From NCBI GenBank assembly GCA_903846025.1, contig CAIMZP010000132.1, positions 1 to 57,498 of the forward strand: a stretch of 57,498 bases of DNA. Reading direction: 5' to 3'. Each line of letters opens with the position of its first letter. Positions within the stretch are counted from its first letter, which is position 1. Source of the DNA: an uncultured beta proteobacterium. GTDB taxonomy: Bacteria; Pseudomonadota; Gammaproteobacteria; Burkholderiales; Burkholderiaceae. The notes under the pieces are model-generated. The model worked only from the letters and a program-made list of their open reading frames with translations, made no database searches and was not told the DNA's origin. The translations under genes and the position numbers were made by a program. Shown piece by piece: positions 25,373-33,819 of this stretch.

Positions 25373-25449
25373 TGAACTGACCCGGCAGGATTAATTGCTA
25401 TAGATTAGGATGGAGTTCCTTTTTACATCAAACAAAGAATTGAATTCAA

Positions 25450-26034
25450 ATGAATCGGTTGAATGAAAAAATCCTAGTCATAATTTTTCCCTTTATCGGC
25501 TTAATATTTGCGCCACATGCAAAAGCAACCCTTGCGGATGACCTAAAAGATGGCCAGCATATTTTAATAATGAGACATGCAGATGCCCCTGGTTATGGCG
25601 ATCCAACAGGATATGTCATTGGTCAGTGCTCAACTCAGCGTAACTTAGGCGATTATGGGCAAAAACAAGCCAAAGCTATTGGAGCTTGGCTCAGCAAGCA
25701 AGGGATTAATAATGCTCAAATTTTCAGTAGTCCTTGGTGTAGATGCCTGGATACAGCCCAGCTAATAAATTTGGGTTCTGTAAAAATAGAACACTCTCTA
25801 GGATCCTTCTTTGACGATATGAGTTTGGAGAAGAAGCAAACAAAAGAGTTAGAGAAATTTATCAAAAGCGAACTAGATGTGCAATATAAAGCCCCCATTA
25901 TTTTAGTGACTCATCATGTCAATATTCGAGCCTTTATAGGGAAAAATGTCAGTCAAGGTGATATGGTTTTAGTCAGGCTGAATAAAAAGGGGGAATACCT
26001 GTCTCATACAGTTTATCCAAGTCCAAAACTTTAG
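25450..26034 (+). CDS. Secreted histidine phosphatase family protein
   Basis: The 194-residue protein has a signal peptide (about 1-27, ending PHAKA) and a histidine phosphatase core. The catalytic motif is LIMRHADAP (RHA in place of RHG), SSPWCRCLDTA holds the second Arg region, and LVTHHVNIRAF holds the C-terminal His. Members remove phosphate groups from small or protein substrates in the periplasm; the substrate here is unknown. It is monocistronic. The 277 bp after it (26035-26311) hold GCCCTC/GAGGGC and GGGGTATC/GATATCCCC-type inverted repeats but no gene. Confidence 0.8.
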   Translation: MNRLNEKILVIIFPFIGLIFAPHAKATLADDLKDGQHILIMRHADAPGYGDPTGYVIGQCSTQRNLGDYGQKQAKAIGAWLSKQGINNAQIFSSPWCRCLDTAQLINLGSVKIEHSLGSFFDDMSLEKKQTKELEKFIKSELDVQYKAPIILVTHHVNIRAFIGKNVSQGDMVLVRLNKKGEYLSHTVYPSPKL

Positions 26035-26311
26035 AGACAGAGTTAGATACCTTGTCCCTAGTTAACATCAATCTTTCTCCCGAGCGCCCTCAGTGGATGC
26101 GAGGGCTCTCCTATAGGCTTGGTGCTGCTATATGGCTAGCGACATCTATTTGCTAGGGTTGAGATTTCTCAGCAGAACTACAGCACCATTTGCTGAAGCG
26201 ACGGCGCAAGTGACAAATGTATTATTTCTTCTTATGGGGTATCTATTGGATATCCCCCTTTAAATAGATTTAACATTCCCTAGTCCTAGATTATTTTAAT
26301 AGAGCGCTTAA

Positions 26312-27274
26312 ATGAAATTGATTATAAAAATAGTTTGTGTGTTTATCTGTGGCGGAGCATTCTGCTCAGCATTTGCGGCAGATCCTTGGCCGAATCACCC
26401 AGTTAAATTTATCGTAGGCTTTGGTCCTGGTGGTGCAAATGATTTGGTTGCCAGAGTCGTTGCTGAGGCAGTATCAAGGGAGCTAAATCAAGCCGTTATT
26501 GTCGAAAACAAGCCCGGTGCTGGCTCAATGTTGGGTGCTGATTTTGTGGCAAAGAGCGCACCAGATGGCTACACGTTTTTTGTAAGCGCTGGCGGTATTG
26601 TGACCAATCCAATGATCAAGTCGTCCATGCCATACAAGGAGGGTGACTTGGTGCCAGTAGGTTTATTGGCAATTAGTCCTTCGGTAATTGTGGTCTCGGC
26701 GGATTCAAAAATCAATAACTTGAAAGATTTATTGGCGCTGGCAAAAGAGCCCAGAGGTTTAAATTTTTCAACAGCAGGAACTGGCAGCACCCCTCATTTT
26801 GTCGCAGAGATGCTCAAGGTTAGGGTGGGCGGAAAGTATGAAATTATTCCCTATAAAAGCGGTTCAGAAGGAATGGTAGCGGTCATCTCCAATCAAGTTG
26901 ATGCCACCTCTGAATCCAGTGCCGTAGTAATTCCCCAAATTCAAGGGGGCAAATTAAAAGCGATTGCATCAACCTGGAACAAAAGAATTACTGCACTACC
27001 CAATGTTCCAACAACTAAGGAGCAGGGGTATCCAGAGGTATTTATCGGTCATTGGGCCGGTGTCTTTGCACCAAAAGGCACCCCCGATCTGATATTGGAA
27101 AGAATGAACCAAGCGATTAATTCAGGGTTGAAGGCAGCATCAGTGCAGAGCCGCTTAGTACCCCAGGGGATTGAGCCATCCCCTGGCAGTAGGGCTACAT
27201 TTTCTAAGTTCTTAGCAGATGAAAAGACAAGGCTTGGATCGGTTGTAAAGAGCGCAAGCATGAAAGAGGATTAA
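26312..27274 (+). CDS. Bug/TctC-family periplasmic substrate-binding protein
   Basis: The 320-residue protein has a signal peptide (about 1-22, ending AFA) followed by PVKFIVGFGPGGANDLVAR, the Bug-family ligand-loop signature, and KPGAGSMLGADFVAKS. Such proteins bind carboxylates or other small acids for tripartite tricarboxylate transporters; Burkholderiales often carry orphan copies. No TctA/TctB membrane partner is in the window, so it is an orphan. The ligand is unknown. Confidence 0.92.
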   Translation: MKLIIKIVCVFICGGAFCSAFAADPWPNHPVKFIVGFGPGGANDLVARVVAEAVSRELNQAVIVENKPGAGSMLGADFVAKSAPDGYTFFVSAGGIVTNPMIKSSMPYKEGDLVPVGLLAISPSVIVVSADSKINNLKDLLALAKEPRGLNFSTAGTGSTPHFVAEMLKVRVGGKYEIIPYKSGSEGMVAVISNQVDATSESSAVVIPQIQGGKLKAIASTWNKRITALPNVPTTKEQGYPEVFIGHWAGVFAPKGTPDLILERMNQAINSGLKAASVQSRLVPQGIEPSPGSRATFSKFLADEKTRLGSVVKSASMKED

Positions 27275-27403
27275 TCATCCTCATCATGGATCTAAAGAAA
27301 TACCAAAACTATCTTATGGGGTCAGTTCATGTGAGCGTGATCCGCTAAGAGTAATATATTTGGATACAAAAAATAAATGGGCATTAGCTCAGGTGGAGAC
27401 AAA

Positions 27404-28444
27404 ATGAAATTCATGGCTATGGTGGGGACACTAATCTCTTGTTTCCTTTTTGGTAATGCCTATGCTGCCGAAAAGATTGAAATGGGCGAATATTTGATTC
27501 AGAGCGATACGCCTACTATTTCTCTTTATGTACGAAATAAGCATATTGCTGGTATGAAAAAATTTACTGCTGAGAAAACATTGCTTTATGTTCACGGCTC
27601 CACCTATCCATCGGAAACGGCCTTTGATTTATCGCTCGGAGAAACCTCGTGGATGGAGTACATGGCAAGGCGGGGTTACGATGTTTGGCTGGTCGACTTA
27701 CGCGGTTATGGAAAATCTACCCGTCCACCGGAGATGGATCAGCCTGCAGATCAAAATGCGCCTCTAGTGCGAACCGATGTTGCCGTAAGAGATGTCTCAA
27801 GCGCAGTCGAATACATCTTAAAAAAGAGAAATATTCATAAGATGAATTTGCTGGGTTGGTCATGGGGAACTACTATCATGGGCAAATACACTACAGAGCA
27901 TAACGATAAAGTTAATAAATTGGTTTTATATGCTCCACAATGGTTGCGCCAAGGTGGGGCGCCGTTAACCGATAAAGGTGGAGCATTGGGGGCCTATCGG
28001 GTGGCCTCAATTACTGATGCTAAAAGTCGCTGGCTTACTGGTGTGCCAGAAGCCGCTAAGGACAGCTTAATTCCAGAGGGTTGGTTTGAAAAATGGGCTG
28101 AGGCTACATTTGAGACTGATCCTTGGGGTAAAACTCAGACGCCTAAAAAGCTTCGGGCACCAAATGGCACAGTGCAAGATGCGCGTGAGTATTGGACGGC
28201 TGGCAAACCTATTTATGAGCCCGGGGATATCCGAGTGCCCGTCATGCTAGTTCATGCAGAATGGGATGCTGATCTTCCAAGTTATATGCTCTATGAGTAC
28301 TTCACAAAACTAGAAAATGCACCGTATAAGATTATGCTGCAAATTAGCGAAGGTACTCACACAATCATCATGGAAAAAAATAGAATGTTAATGTTTGCTG
28401 GCGTGCAAGAGTTCTTGGACGGCTCTTTTAAGTCAGAAAAGTAG
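27404..28444 (+). CDS. Exported alpha/beta hydrolase
   Basis: From the ATG at 27404 (after GGTGGAG) the product has 346 residues. A signal peptide covers about 1-22 (ending AYA). The hydrolase fold shows LLYVHGS, the nucleophile elbow GWSWGT, the acid in HAEWDADLP and the catalytic His in EGTHTIIM. An earlier in-frame start at 27377 would put nine polar residues before the signal and is less likely. The substrate is unknown. It has no obvious operon partner. Confidence 0.85.
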   Translation: MKFMAMVGTLISCFLFGNAYAAEKIEMGEYLIQSDTPTISLYVRNKHIAGMKKFTAEKTLLYVHGSTYPSETAFDLSLGETSWMEYMARRGYDVWLVDLRGYGKSTRPPEMDQPADQNAPLVRTDVAVRDVSSAVEYILKKRNIHKMNLLGWSWGTTIMGKYTTEHNDKVNKLVLYAPQWLRQGGAPLTDKGGALGAYRVASITDAKSRWLTGVPEAAKDSLIPEGWFEKWAEATFETDPWGKTQTPKKLRAPNGTVQDAREYWTAGKPIYEPGDIRVPVMLVHAEWDADLPSYMLYEYFTKLENAPYKIMLQISEGTHTIIMEKNRMLMFAGVQEFLDGSFKSEK

Positions 28445-28531
28445 CTCGCACAATAACCATTACCATTTTTCATTTACACCTTAACACCAGCATGGCAGAA
28501 TAAGTGCAAGAAATAATAGGGAAGCTTTTAA

Positions 28532-28687
28532 ATGAATAAAAAATTACTGTCAGCTTTTATTCTCACAATATTATTGGGTCTGAGCGCTTGCGCTGCGAGC
28601 TCTTCCTCGCCAGTAGGCGTCAATTGTGATTACAGCCAAGAAAAACCTTTGTGGGAGATGAATCCAGACTGTCAGGGTGGTCGCTAA
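28532..28687 (+). CDS. Small lipoprotein, 51 residues
   Basis: MNKKLLSAFILTILLGLSAC is a clear lipoprotein signal with lipobox LSAC (Cys20). The mature part of about 32 residues is Ser-rich and then has NCDYSQEKPLWEMNPDCQGG with two Cys that could form a disulfide. The function is unknown. A terminator lies 43 bp after the stop. Confidence 0.7.
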   Translation: MNKKLLSAFILTILLGLSACAASSSSPVGVNCDYSQEKPLWEMNPDCQGGR

Positions 28688-28729
28688 TGCCGCCAGCTTT
28701 TTGAAGTCCTATTAATGAGTATTGCCAAG

Positions 28730-28749
28730 CCACCTTTGGGTGGTTTTTT
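28730..28749 (+). terminator. Terminator after the small lipoprotein
   Basis: CCACC (28730-28734), loop TTTG, GGTGG (28739-28743), then six T. The stem is the same as in the tRNA-Phe terminator. Confidence 0.85.
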
Positions 28750-28833
28750 ATTGGCCGGGATTTTATTTTGAGGTGCAGAAAATTACTTGCCTCAGTTAAT
28801 GCAACAGTAACAAAATTCACCTAAACTCATGTC

Positions 28834-29400
28834 ATGAAATGGGCCCTATTTTTACTTCTCAGTGCGGTCGCTTCTTTGGCCGCTGGCCAAGAAATAGCAA
28901 ATCCATATGAGTTAACTGTGAACGTTTACCGCACTGGTGAGCGTTTTCAGATCAGCGCTAGTTATGTTGCCCCGATAAGTGTATGTAGTGCCTACACTTT
29001 TCTCACAGATTACGAGGGGGCTAGAAATATTCCTGGAATTATTGAGTCTAAAATTATTGGGAGATCCGGCAACAAGGTAAAAGTGGAAAGGCTCATAGAG
29101 GATCGTATTTTGTTTATCCCAATTGAAATGCGTTCTGTAGTCGAGTACACAGAAACGCCTAATCAAGGCCTGCTTTTTGAGCAAATTAGTGGAGATGCTA
29201 AGTTTTATAAAGGCAGCTGGCGCATAGTGGCAAATGGGAACTCAAGCACCCTTAAGTATGAGAGCATCTTTGAGCCGGGATCAATTGTCCCAAACGCAGT
29301 TATTGAATACTTCATTAAAAATAGCATACGGGAGCGATTCGAGGTGATGGCAGAAAACGCGTCACAAAGAAATAAAACGTACCAACTTGCCTGTAAATAA
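28834..29400 (+). CDS. Exported SRPBCC (START-like) family protein
   Basis: The 188-residue protein has a signal peptide (about 1-19, ending AAG) and a body resembling the polyketide-cyclase/COQ10-like fold: SAYTFLTDYEGARNIPGI, SKIIGRSGNKVKVERL, then FYKGSWRIVANG. That family binds hydrophobic ligands. A periplasmic lipid carrier is possible, but nothing here shows the ligand. It is monocistronic between two terminator-bearing genes. Confidence 0.7.
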   Translation: MKWALFLLLSAVASLAAGQEIANPYELTVNVYRTGERFQISASYVAPISVCSAYTFLTDYEGARNIPGIIESKIIGRSGNKVKVERLIEDRILFIPIEMRSVVEYTETPNQGLLFEQISGDAKFYKGSWRIVANGNSSTLKYESIFEPGSIVPNAVIEYFIKNSIRERFEVMAENASQRNKTYQLACK

Positions 29401-29549
29401 TGTCGCACCTACTTCAGGGCCCCCTGCTGAGGCATGGTGAGCCAAAATACAACTTTATGTTGCTTTGCAGCAATTTTTGCTTGTTTTGCCTAAAATAAGT
29501 GGTTAATATGGTGCAGTGCAACAATTTAACCACTCTTATAGGAAATATC

Positions 29550-30107
29550 ATGTTCAAAAATCAATTCGCAGAAAATCAAGCTAAATCCGTTGAAAGTGCG
29601 CGCGCATTGGGCCAGACAGCCCTTGAGAACGCAAAAGAATTAGCAGAAATTGGCTATCAAGCGGCTCAACAAGCAGTAGCCAGCGCACAAGCAAAAGCAG
29701 CTGAATTAATGAAGGGTAAAGATCCAAAAGCAGCCCTAGCCCTCTTGCAAAGCCCAGAAGTGCAAGAAGCCGTTGCGGAAGTTGCTGAATACCAGAAAAA
29801 AGTAGCTGCTGTGCTACGTCGCGGTAACCAAGAATTGGTTGATGCTGTTGAAGCCGCAATTGATCAGTCACAAGATGATATGAAAAGCTTCGTGGCTGCA
29901 GCAACTTCTAAGGCACCCGCAGGTTCCGAGGCCTATGTTAGCGCATTTACAAATACCTTCAATACGGTCATGCAAAACTTTGACCAGGCTCGTTCTTCAA
30001 CCCAGGATGCATTTGCAAATTTTGAGAAAAGCATTGATGCCGCAATGAAATCTGCCCAAGGCCAGTTTGGTCAGGCAGCCAAGACAACAAAAAGTCGCAC
30101 CAAGTAA
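29550..30107 (+). CDS. Phasin family protein
   Basis: The 185-residue protein is Ala/Gln-rich and helical: QFAENQAKSVESARAL, then YQAAQQAVASAQAKAAELM, typical of phasins that coat polyhydroxyalkanoate granules. The ATG at 29550 follows AGGAAA and starts MFKNQF, the usual phasin opening. The upstream frame from 29499 is leader. It is monocistronic, with a terminator 23 bp after the stop. It suggests the host stores PHA, although the synthase genes are not in the window. Confidence 0.9.
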   Translation: MFKNQFAENQAKSVESARALGQTALENAKELAEIGYQAAQQAVASAQAKAAELMKGKDPKAALALLQSPEVQEAVAEVAEYQKKVAAVLRRGNQELVDAVEAAIDQSQDDMKSFVAAATSKAPAGSEAYVSAFTNTFNTVMQNFDQARSSTQDAFANFEKSIDAAMKSAQGQFGQAAKTTKSRTK

Positions 30108-30130
30108 TTAGTTGTATTTAATGAATAGAA

Positions 30131-30154
30131 AACCCCGTTTATTCGGGGTTTTTT
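30131..30154 (+). terminator. Terminator after phasin
   Basis: AACCCCG (30131-30137) pairs with CGGGGTT (30144-30150), followed by a T-run. Confidence 0.9.
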
Positions 30155-30241
30155 CTTAATGTGCTCAAAGGTTGTTTGAAAAAGACCAATAGTCCTTGAT
30201 AATCTATGGCAAAGAGTGTTTTGGGTTTTTAAGGGATTGGT

Positions 30242-30607
30242 ATGAATCGCATTATGTTGTTGGGTAAAATTCATCGGGCATCAGTTACTGAGGCCGATTT
30301 GCATTACGAGGGCTCATGTGGGATTGATGAGGATTTGCTAGATGCAGCTGATATGCGTGAGTTCGAAAAAATTGAGCTATACAACATTAATAATGGTGAA
30401 CGCTTTTCCACTTATATTATCAAGGCCAAGCGTGGATCTGGGATTATCTCTTTGAATGGGGCGGCCGCACGTAAAGCCCATATTGGCGATCATTTGATTA
30501 TTTGCACTTATGGGCAGGTAAGTAATGATGCAGTTTCTCAACATGTTCCTAAGATAGTTCTACTGGGTGAGAAAAATACAATTAAAGAAATTAAGAAGGT
30601 AATTTAG
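30242..30607 (+). CDS. panD: Aspartate 1-decarboxylase
   Basis: The 121-residue pyruvoyl enzyme makes beta-alanine for pantothenate and CoA. The self-cleavage site Gly24-Ser25 in HYEGSCGID is present, as are GERFSTYIIKAKRGSG and NGAAARKAHIGD. Length fits the family (about 117-127). The stop overlaps the GTG of the next gene by one base. No other pantothenate genes are nearby. Confidence 0.96.
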   Translation: MNRIMLLGKIHRASVTEADLHYEGSCGIDEDLLDAADMREFEKIELYNINNGERFSTYIIKAKRGSGIISLNGAAARKAHIGDHLIICTYGQVSNDAVSQHVPKIVLLGEKNTIKEIKKVI

Positions 30608-30951
30608 TGCTGGCAAAATCAATAAAGCAGGAAGTATTTTTAGACGATTTAAAAAGGGATGATTTTCCAAGCCCCATCTTTATTATTAGAGAGAAGGCAG
30701 GTTTTTTGGATCAACATTCTCACCCTTACGCTGTTCGAGCTTTGGTAACCGAGGGTCAAATTGATATCACCATTGGCGGAATTAAAGGCACCTATCTTGC
30801 GGGTGACCGTTTTGAGCTACTAGCAGGGCAGCTTCACTCAGAAAATTATGGTGGTAAAGGGGTTAAATACTTGGTTAGCCGTAAAGGGGTGGTTATGCAG
30901 GAAGAGTTGGGGCTTGATGCAGTTGAAGATGTTGAGTCTAGCGCCACATAA
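30607..30951 (+). CDS. Small cupin-domain protein
   Basis: The 114-residue protein starts with GTG, its G shared with the panD stop. It has one cupin barrel: FLDQHSHPYAVRALVTEGQI gives metal-ligand His residues and a Glu, and LLAGQLHSENYGGKG a further His. The reaction is unknown. Coupling to panD suggests co-expression but does not define a role. Confidence 0.8.
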   Translation: MLAKSIKQEVFLDDLKRDDFPSPIFIIREKAGFLDQHSHPYAVRALVTEGQIDITIGGIKGTYLAGDRFELLAGQLHSENYGGKGVKYLVSRKGVVMQEELGLDAVEDVESSAT

Positions 30952-30974
30952 CATAAAGTTTTGATCAGACCAAG

Positions 30975-30996
30975 AACCACCTTCGGGTGGTTTTTT
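30975..30996 (+). terminator. Terminator after panD-cupin
   Basis: AACCACC (30975-30981), TTCG, GGTGGTT (30986-30992) and T-run: identical in stem and loop to the tRNA-Phe terminator. ACCAAGAA just before it also matches the bases after the tRNA CCA end. Confidence 0.9.
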
Positions 30997-31066
30997 ATTT
31001 TCTGAGGCACATCAAGCCCAATACTTGTTAAGATCAATCAAGCATTCCTGGGAGTCATTGTTACGT

Positions 31067-31822
31067 ATGAAAACTATTCGCCTCGCTCTATTTTTTTTAG
31101 CAACTGCTTTTATTCTTATCTCATGCTCCGAGAAGGATCCATCTAAGCTTATTCAGGTTGCAGTATCCCCAACCGTACCGCCCATGCTTTTTGAAAAAGA
31201 CGGCAAATATATTGGAATAGATCAGGAAATATTCGAGGGCTATTGTAAATCGCGCGGTTGCATTTTTAATATGGTTGCATATGATTGGCTTGGTATGCTT
31301 GGGGCTGTTTCTAGTGGGCAGGCAGACGTAGCTTTTTCTGGAATCTCCATCACAAATAAACGTAAAGAAGTAATGGATTTTTCAGATCCCTACCTCACTA
31401 GCACATGGGAATTAGTGGGATTAAAAAATCGGAATATTAAAATTACTGACTTATCTCAACTTAAAAAATATACGATCGCGTACCCTACGGGTACGGTTTT
31501 TGATGACTATGTCAAAACCATCTTGCAACCCAAGGGGTATTATTCATTGGATCAGGTCAAGCTATATCCGTCCTACGCTGAGACTATGTTGGCCCTTCAA
31601 AATGGCACCATAGATTTGGTATTTGCGGACGCCGCTATGTTGACAAGCTATCAACAGACCATGCATTTGCCAGTCACCAGTGCTTATGAGGTTGTGGGCT
31701 TTGATAATTTAGGGTTTGCATTCAGAAAGGGTTCAAAGTTACGCGATGATTTCAATTTGTATTTAATGGAGTTAGGCCCAGAAAAACTCAAAGCAATTTA
31801 TTCCAGATGGATTAAAAAATGA
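31067..31822 (+). CDS. Solute-binding lipoprotein (amino-acid type, SBP family 3)
   Basis: The 251-residue protein has a lipoprotein signal (IRLALFFLATAFILISC, lipobox LISC, Cys at about residue 20) and a family-3 binding fold: KYIGIDQEIFEGYCKSRGC, GQADVAFSGISITNKRKEVM, DFSDPYL, and ALQNGTIDLVFADAAM. This fold binds amino acids or similar ligands for ABC importers, or forms sensory domains. No permease or ATPase is adjacent. Instead its stop overlaps the start of a cation antiporter (ATGA). The ATG at 31067 follows GGGAG. Confidence 0.88.
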   Translation: MKTIRLALFFLATAFILISCSEKDPSKLIQVAVSPTVPPMLFEKDGKYIGIDQEIFEGYCKSRGCIFNMVAYDWLGMLGAVSSGQADVAFSGISITNKRKEVMDFSDPYLTSTWELVGLKNRNIKITDLSQLKKYTIAYPTGTVFDDYVKTILQPKGYYSLDQVKLYPSYAETMLALQNGTIDLVFADAAMLTSYQQTMHLPVTSAYEVVGFDNLGFAFRKGSKLRDDFNLYLMELGPEKLKAIYSRWIKK

Positions 31823-32817
31823 TTGGGTTCTTTATGCTTACGCTAGTCCTTATTGGGGCTGTTTTTGCATCAGTGTACTTTGCAGAGGTTATTGCCAATC
31901 GAGTTGGGCAACCTTATGGAGCTCTCTTGCTGGCAGTTGCAGTAACGGTTATTGAGGTGGCTCTCATAGCGAGCATTCTGCTGTCTAGGACGCCTGGTAG
32001 TGAGGCTATTGTTAGGGACTCTATCTTCGCAACCATCATGATCGTCTGCAATGGAATTGTGGGCACATGCCTTTTAGTTGGCGCGATTAAGAGTGGTGAA
32101 ACCGTATTCAAAGAGGAGGGTGCAAATATCACGCTGGGATTATTAATTACCGCATCAACTCTGGCTTTCGTTTTGCCAACCTATACCACCAGCTCACCCG
32201 GCCCAAACTACACGTTTGTGCAATTAAGAGGCGCTGCTATTGCATGTTTCGTGTTGTACCTTACATATGTATATGCGCAAACCGTGCGTCATAAAACAAT
32301 GTTTTTACCTCCCGACTTTGATCAGGCAGAAGATGACTTACTCTCACATCCTAAACCAAGCAATAAAAAAACAATCTTCAGCGCCATTGGATTGATGACC
32401 TCACTTATAGGGGTAGTTCTGATCGCCAAAACACTTGCTCCGGTCATTTGGGAGGGCGTTAATGCTCTTGGTGCTCCTCGTGCGGTGGTCGGAATTTTGG
32501 TCGCCTGTTTGGTTTTATTGCCAGAATCTTTTACGGCTATTCGTCAGGCGTTGGACGGCAAGATGCAAAATTGTTTTAACTTAGCCCTAGGCTCAGGCTT
32601 AGCTAGTGTGGGTTTAACTATTCCTGTGGTGGCGGTGATTTCAGTTGTTTTTGGCATCACCCTCACGCTGGGTTTGGATGCAAAGTCTCTTGTATTTTTG
32701 ATTCTTACTTTTATCCTTAGTATGATGACGATTGCAATGGGAAAAGCTACATTTGCACAGGGCGTCATGCATATCGTAGTCTTTGTGGCTTATATTCGAC
32801 TAAGCGTTAATCCGTAA
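31819..32817 (+). CDS. ChaA-like Ca2+(Na+)/H+ antiporter
   Basis: The 332-residue protein has about ten membrane helices. EVIANRVGQPYGALLLAVAVT followed by VIEVALI is the alpha-repeat of the ChaA branch of Ca2+/cation antiporters, and LPESFTAIRQALDGKMQNCFN is the second. It should export Ca2+ or Na+ in exchange for protons. Overlap with the binding-lipoprotein gene implies one transcript. Confidence 0.88.
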   Translation: MIGFFMLTLVLIGAVFASVYFAEVIANRVGQPYGALLLAVAVTVIEVALIASILLSRTPGSEAIVRDSIFATIMIVCNGIVGTCLLVGAIKSGETVFKEEGANITLGLLITASTLAFVLPTYTTSSPGPNYTFVQLRGAAIACFVLYLTYVYAQTVRHKTMFLPPDFDQAEDDLLSHPKPSNKKTIFSAIGLMTSLIGVVLIAKTLAPVIWEGVNALGAPRAVVGILVACLVLLPESFTAIRQALDGKMQNCFNLALGSGLASVGLTIPVVAVISVVFGITLTLGLDAKSLVFLILTFILSMMTIAMGKATFAQGVMHIVVFVAYIRLSVNP

Positions 32818-32893
32818 TCTTTTATGATTCTAAGTCGGGTAAAGTTATGCTATTGAGCATTGCCCATTTAAATCAGACTGAAGAAGGAAGTGT

Positions 32894-33133
32894 ATGACAC
32901 ACCATGACAAATTAATTGAAGCATTTGAAACTTATAAAGCTGAGCACGAAAAGTTTCAAGATAAGGGTATCAAGGCCTCTGCTGCTAGAGCTCGTAAAGC
33001 CCTTCAAGAAATTGCAGGATCTTGCAAAGAGCGACGTAAAGAAATTACTGCCCATAAGGAGTTGCTCGAGGGAAAACCAAAGGGCGATGGAATGTCACAA
33101 GACGCAGCGCGACATGCGCATATCAGAAAATAA
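32894..33133 (+). CDS. Small charged helical protein, histone Hc1-like
   Basis: The 79-residue product is almost wholly helical and charged. GIKASAARARKALQEIAGSC and KERRKEITAHKELLEGK resemble the N-terminal domain of Hc1-type bacterial histone-like proteins (K/A-rich xAAAxRARKxLxEI pattern). A long AK-rich tail is missing, so DNA binding is uncertain. A good ribosome site (AAGGAAG) precedes the ATG. A terminator follows. Confidence 0.6.
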   Translation: MTHHDKLIEAFETYKAEHEKFQDKGIKASAARARKALQEIAGSCKERRKEITAHKELLEGKPKGDGMSQDAARHAHIRK

Positions 33134-33149
33134 TGAGTTGACTTAATCG

Positions 33150-33176
33150 AAGCTACCTTCGGGTAGTTTCTTTTTT
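33150..33176 (+). terminator. Terminator after Hc1-like gene
   Basis: AAGCTACC (33150-33157), loop TTCG, GGTAGTTT (33162-33169) and a T-run to 33176. The stem varies the tRNA-type hairpin, with G:C exchanged for A:T. It reaches the stop of the convergent gene. Confidence 0.85.
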
Positions 33177-33819
33177 AGAGGTCCACGTTTTCTAGAGCAA
33201 ACCCTTTTAAGTGACTCGTGTCAGTCCAGCGCTCAACGTTCCATGACTGACCATCATGAATGAGCCAGTTTAATGAAGCGTTGGGGACGGAAACTATTCG
33301 AGCAGTATTGAGCGCTTGCCCACTGGCAATTCGGTACATCATATCGAGCGTCCCGCCATGGCTAACCAAGAGGACGGTTTTCCCAGAATGCCTTTCGCGC
33401 ATAACTCTTAAAACATTTTGGACGCGTAGCGCAAACTGAGCAATACTTTCTCCCCCTTCTAATTCATGGTCAAGATCACGAGCAATATGCGCCCTCCATA
33501 GGTCTGGCTTAATATGAGGGGCATTGGGAATGGTTAAGCCTTGTAGCGCCCCAAAGTGCCTTTCTCGCAGTTCGGGCATTACTATCGCCGGCATCTTCAA
33601 TTCCTGAGCAATCGCATTGGCTGTATCAGCCGCTCTTTTAAGGTCGCTGGTATATATAGCATCGAAATTGAGGGTTACTATTTTTAATGCTGCAGCCACC
33701 TGAATGGCTTGAGCTCTACCCCTGTGGTTGAGTTCAATATCAGTGTGACCTTGCAAGCGACGTTCTGCGTTCCAGCGTGTTTCGCCATGGCGAATAAGGC
33801 AGAGACGAGTAGTGTTCAT
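33175..33819 (-). CDS. Histidine phosphatase (phosphoglycerate mutase-like)
   Basis: The 214-residue cytoplasmic enzyme has the catalytic motif LIRHGETRWNAERRLQGHTD, IYTSDLKRAADTA, the acid in LRERHFGALQG and the second His in LVSHGGTLD. These residues fit the dPGM-like / GpmB / CobC phosphatase group; the substrate cannot be told. Its ATG overlaps the stop of the upstream MOSC gene (ATGA), so the two are co-translated. Confidence 0.9.
   Translation of the reverse strand: MNTTRLCLIRHGETRWNAERRLQGHTDIELNHRGRAQAIQVAAALKIVTLNFDAIYTSDLKRAADTANAIAQELKMPAIVMPELRERHFGALQGLTIPNAPHIKPDLWRAHIARDLDHELEGGESIAQFALRVQNVLRVMRERHSGKTVLLVSHGGTLDMMYRIASGQALNTARIVSVPNASLNWLIHDGQSWNVERWTDTSHLKGFALENVDL

Noticed and set aside
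26035-26311. Possible gene remnant before the Bug-type protein
   Set aside because: Only short frames and imperfect inverted repeats are visible; no protein pattern I can support.
22473-33176. CRISPR-like array
   Set aside because: Repeats are terminator hairpins at irregular distances with genes between them, no spacers of even size and no cas genes.
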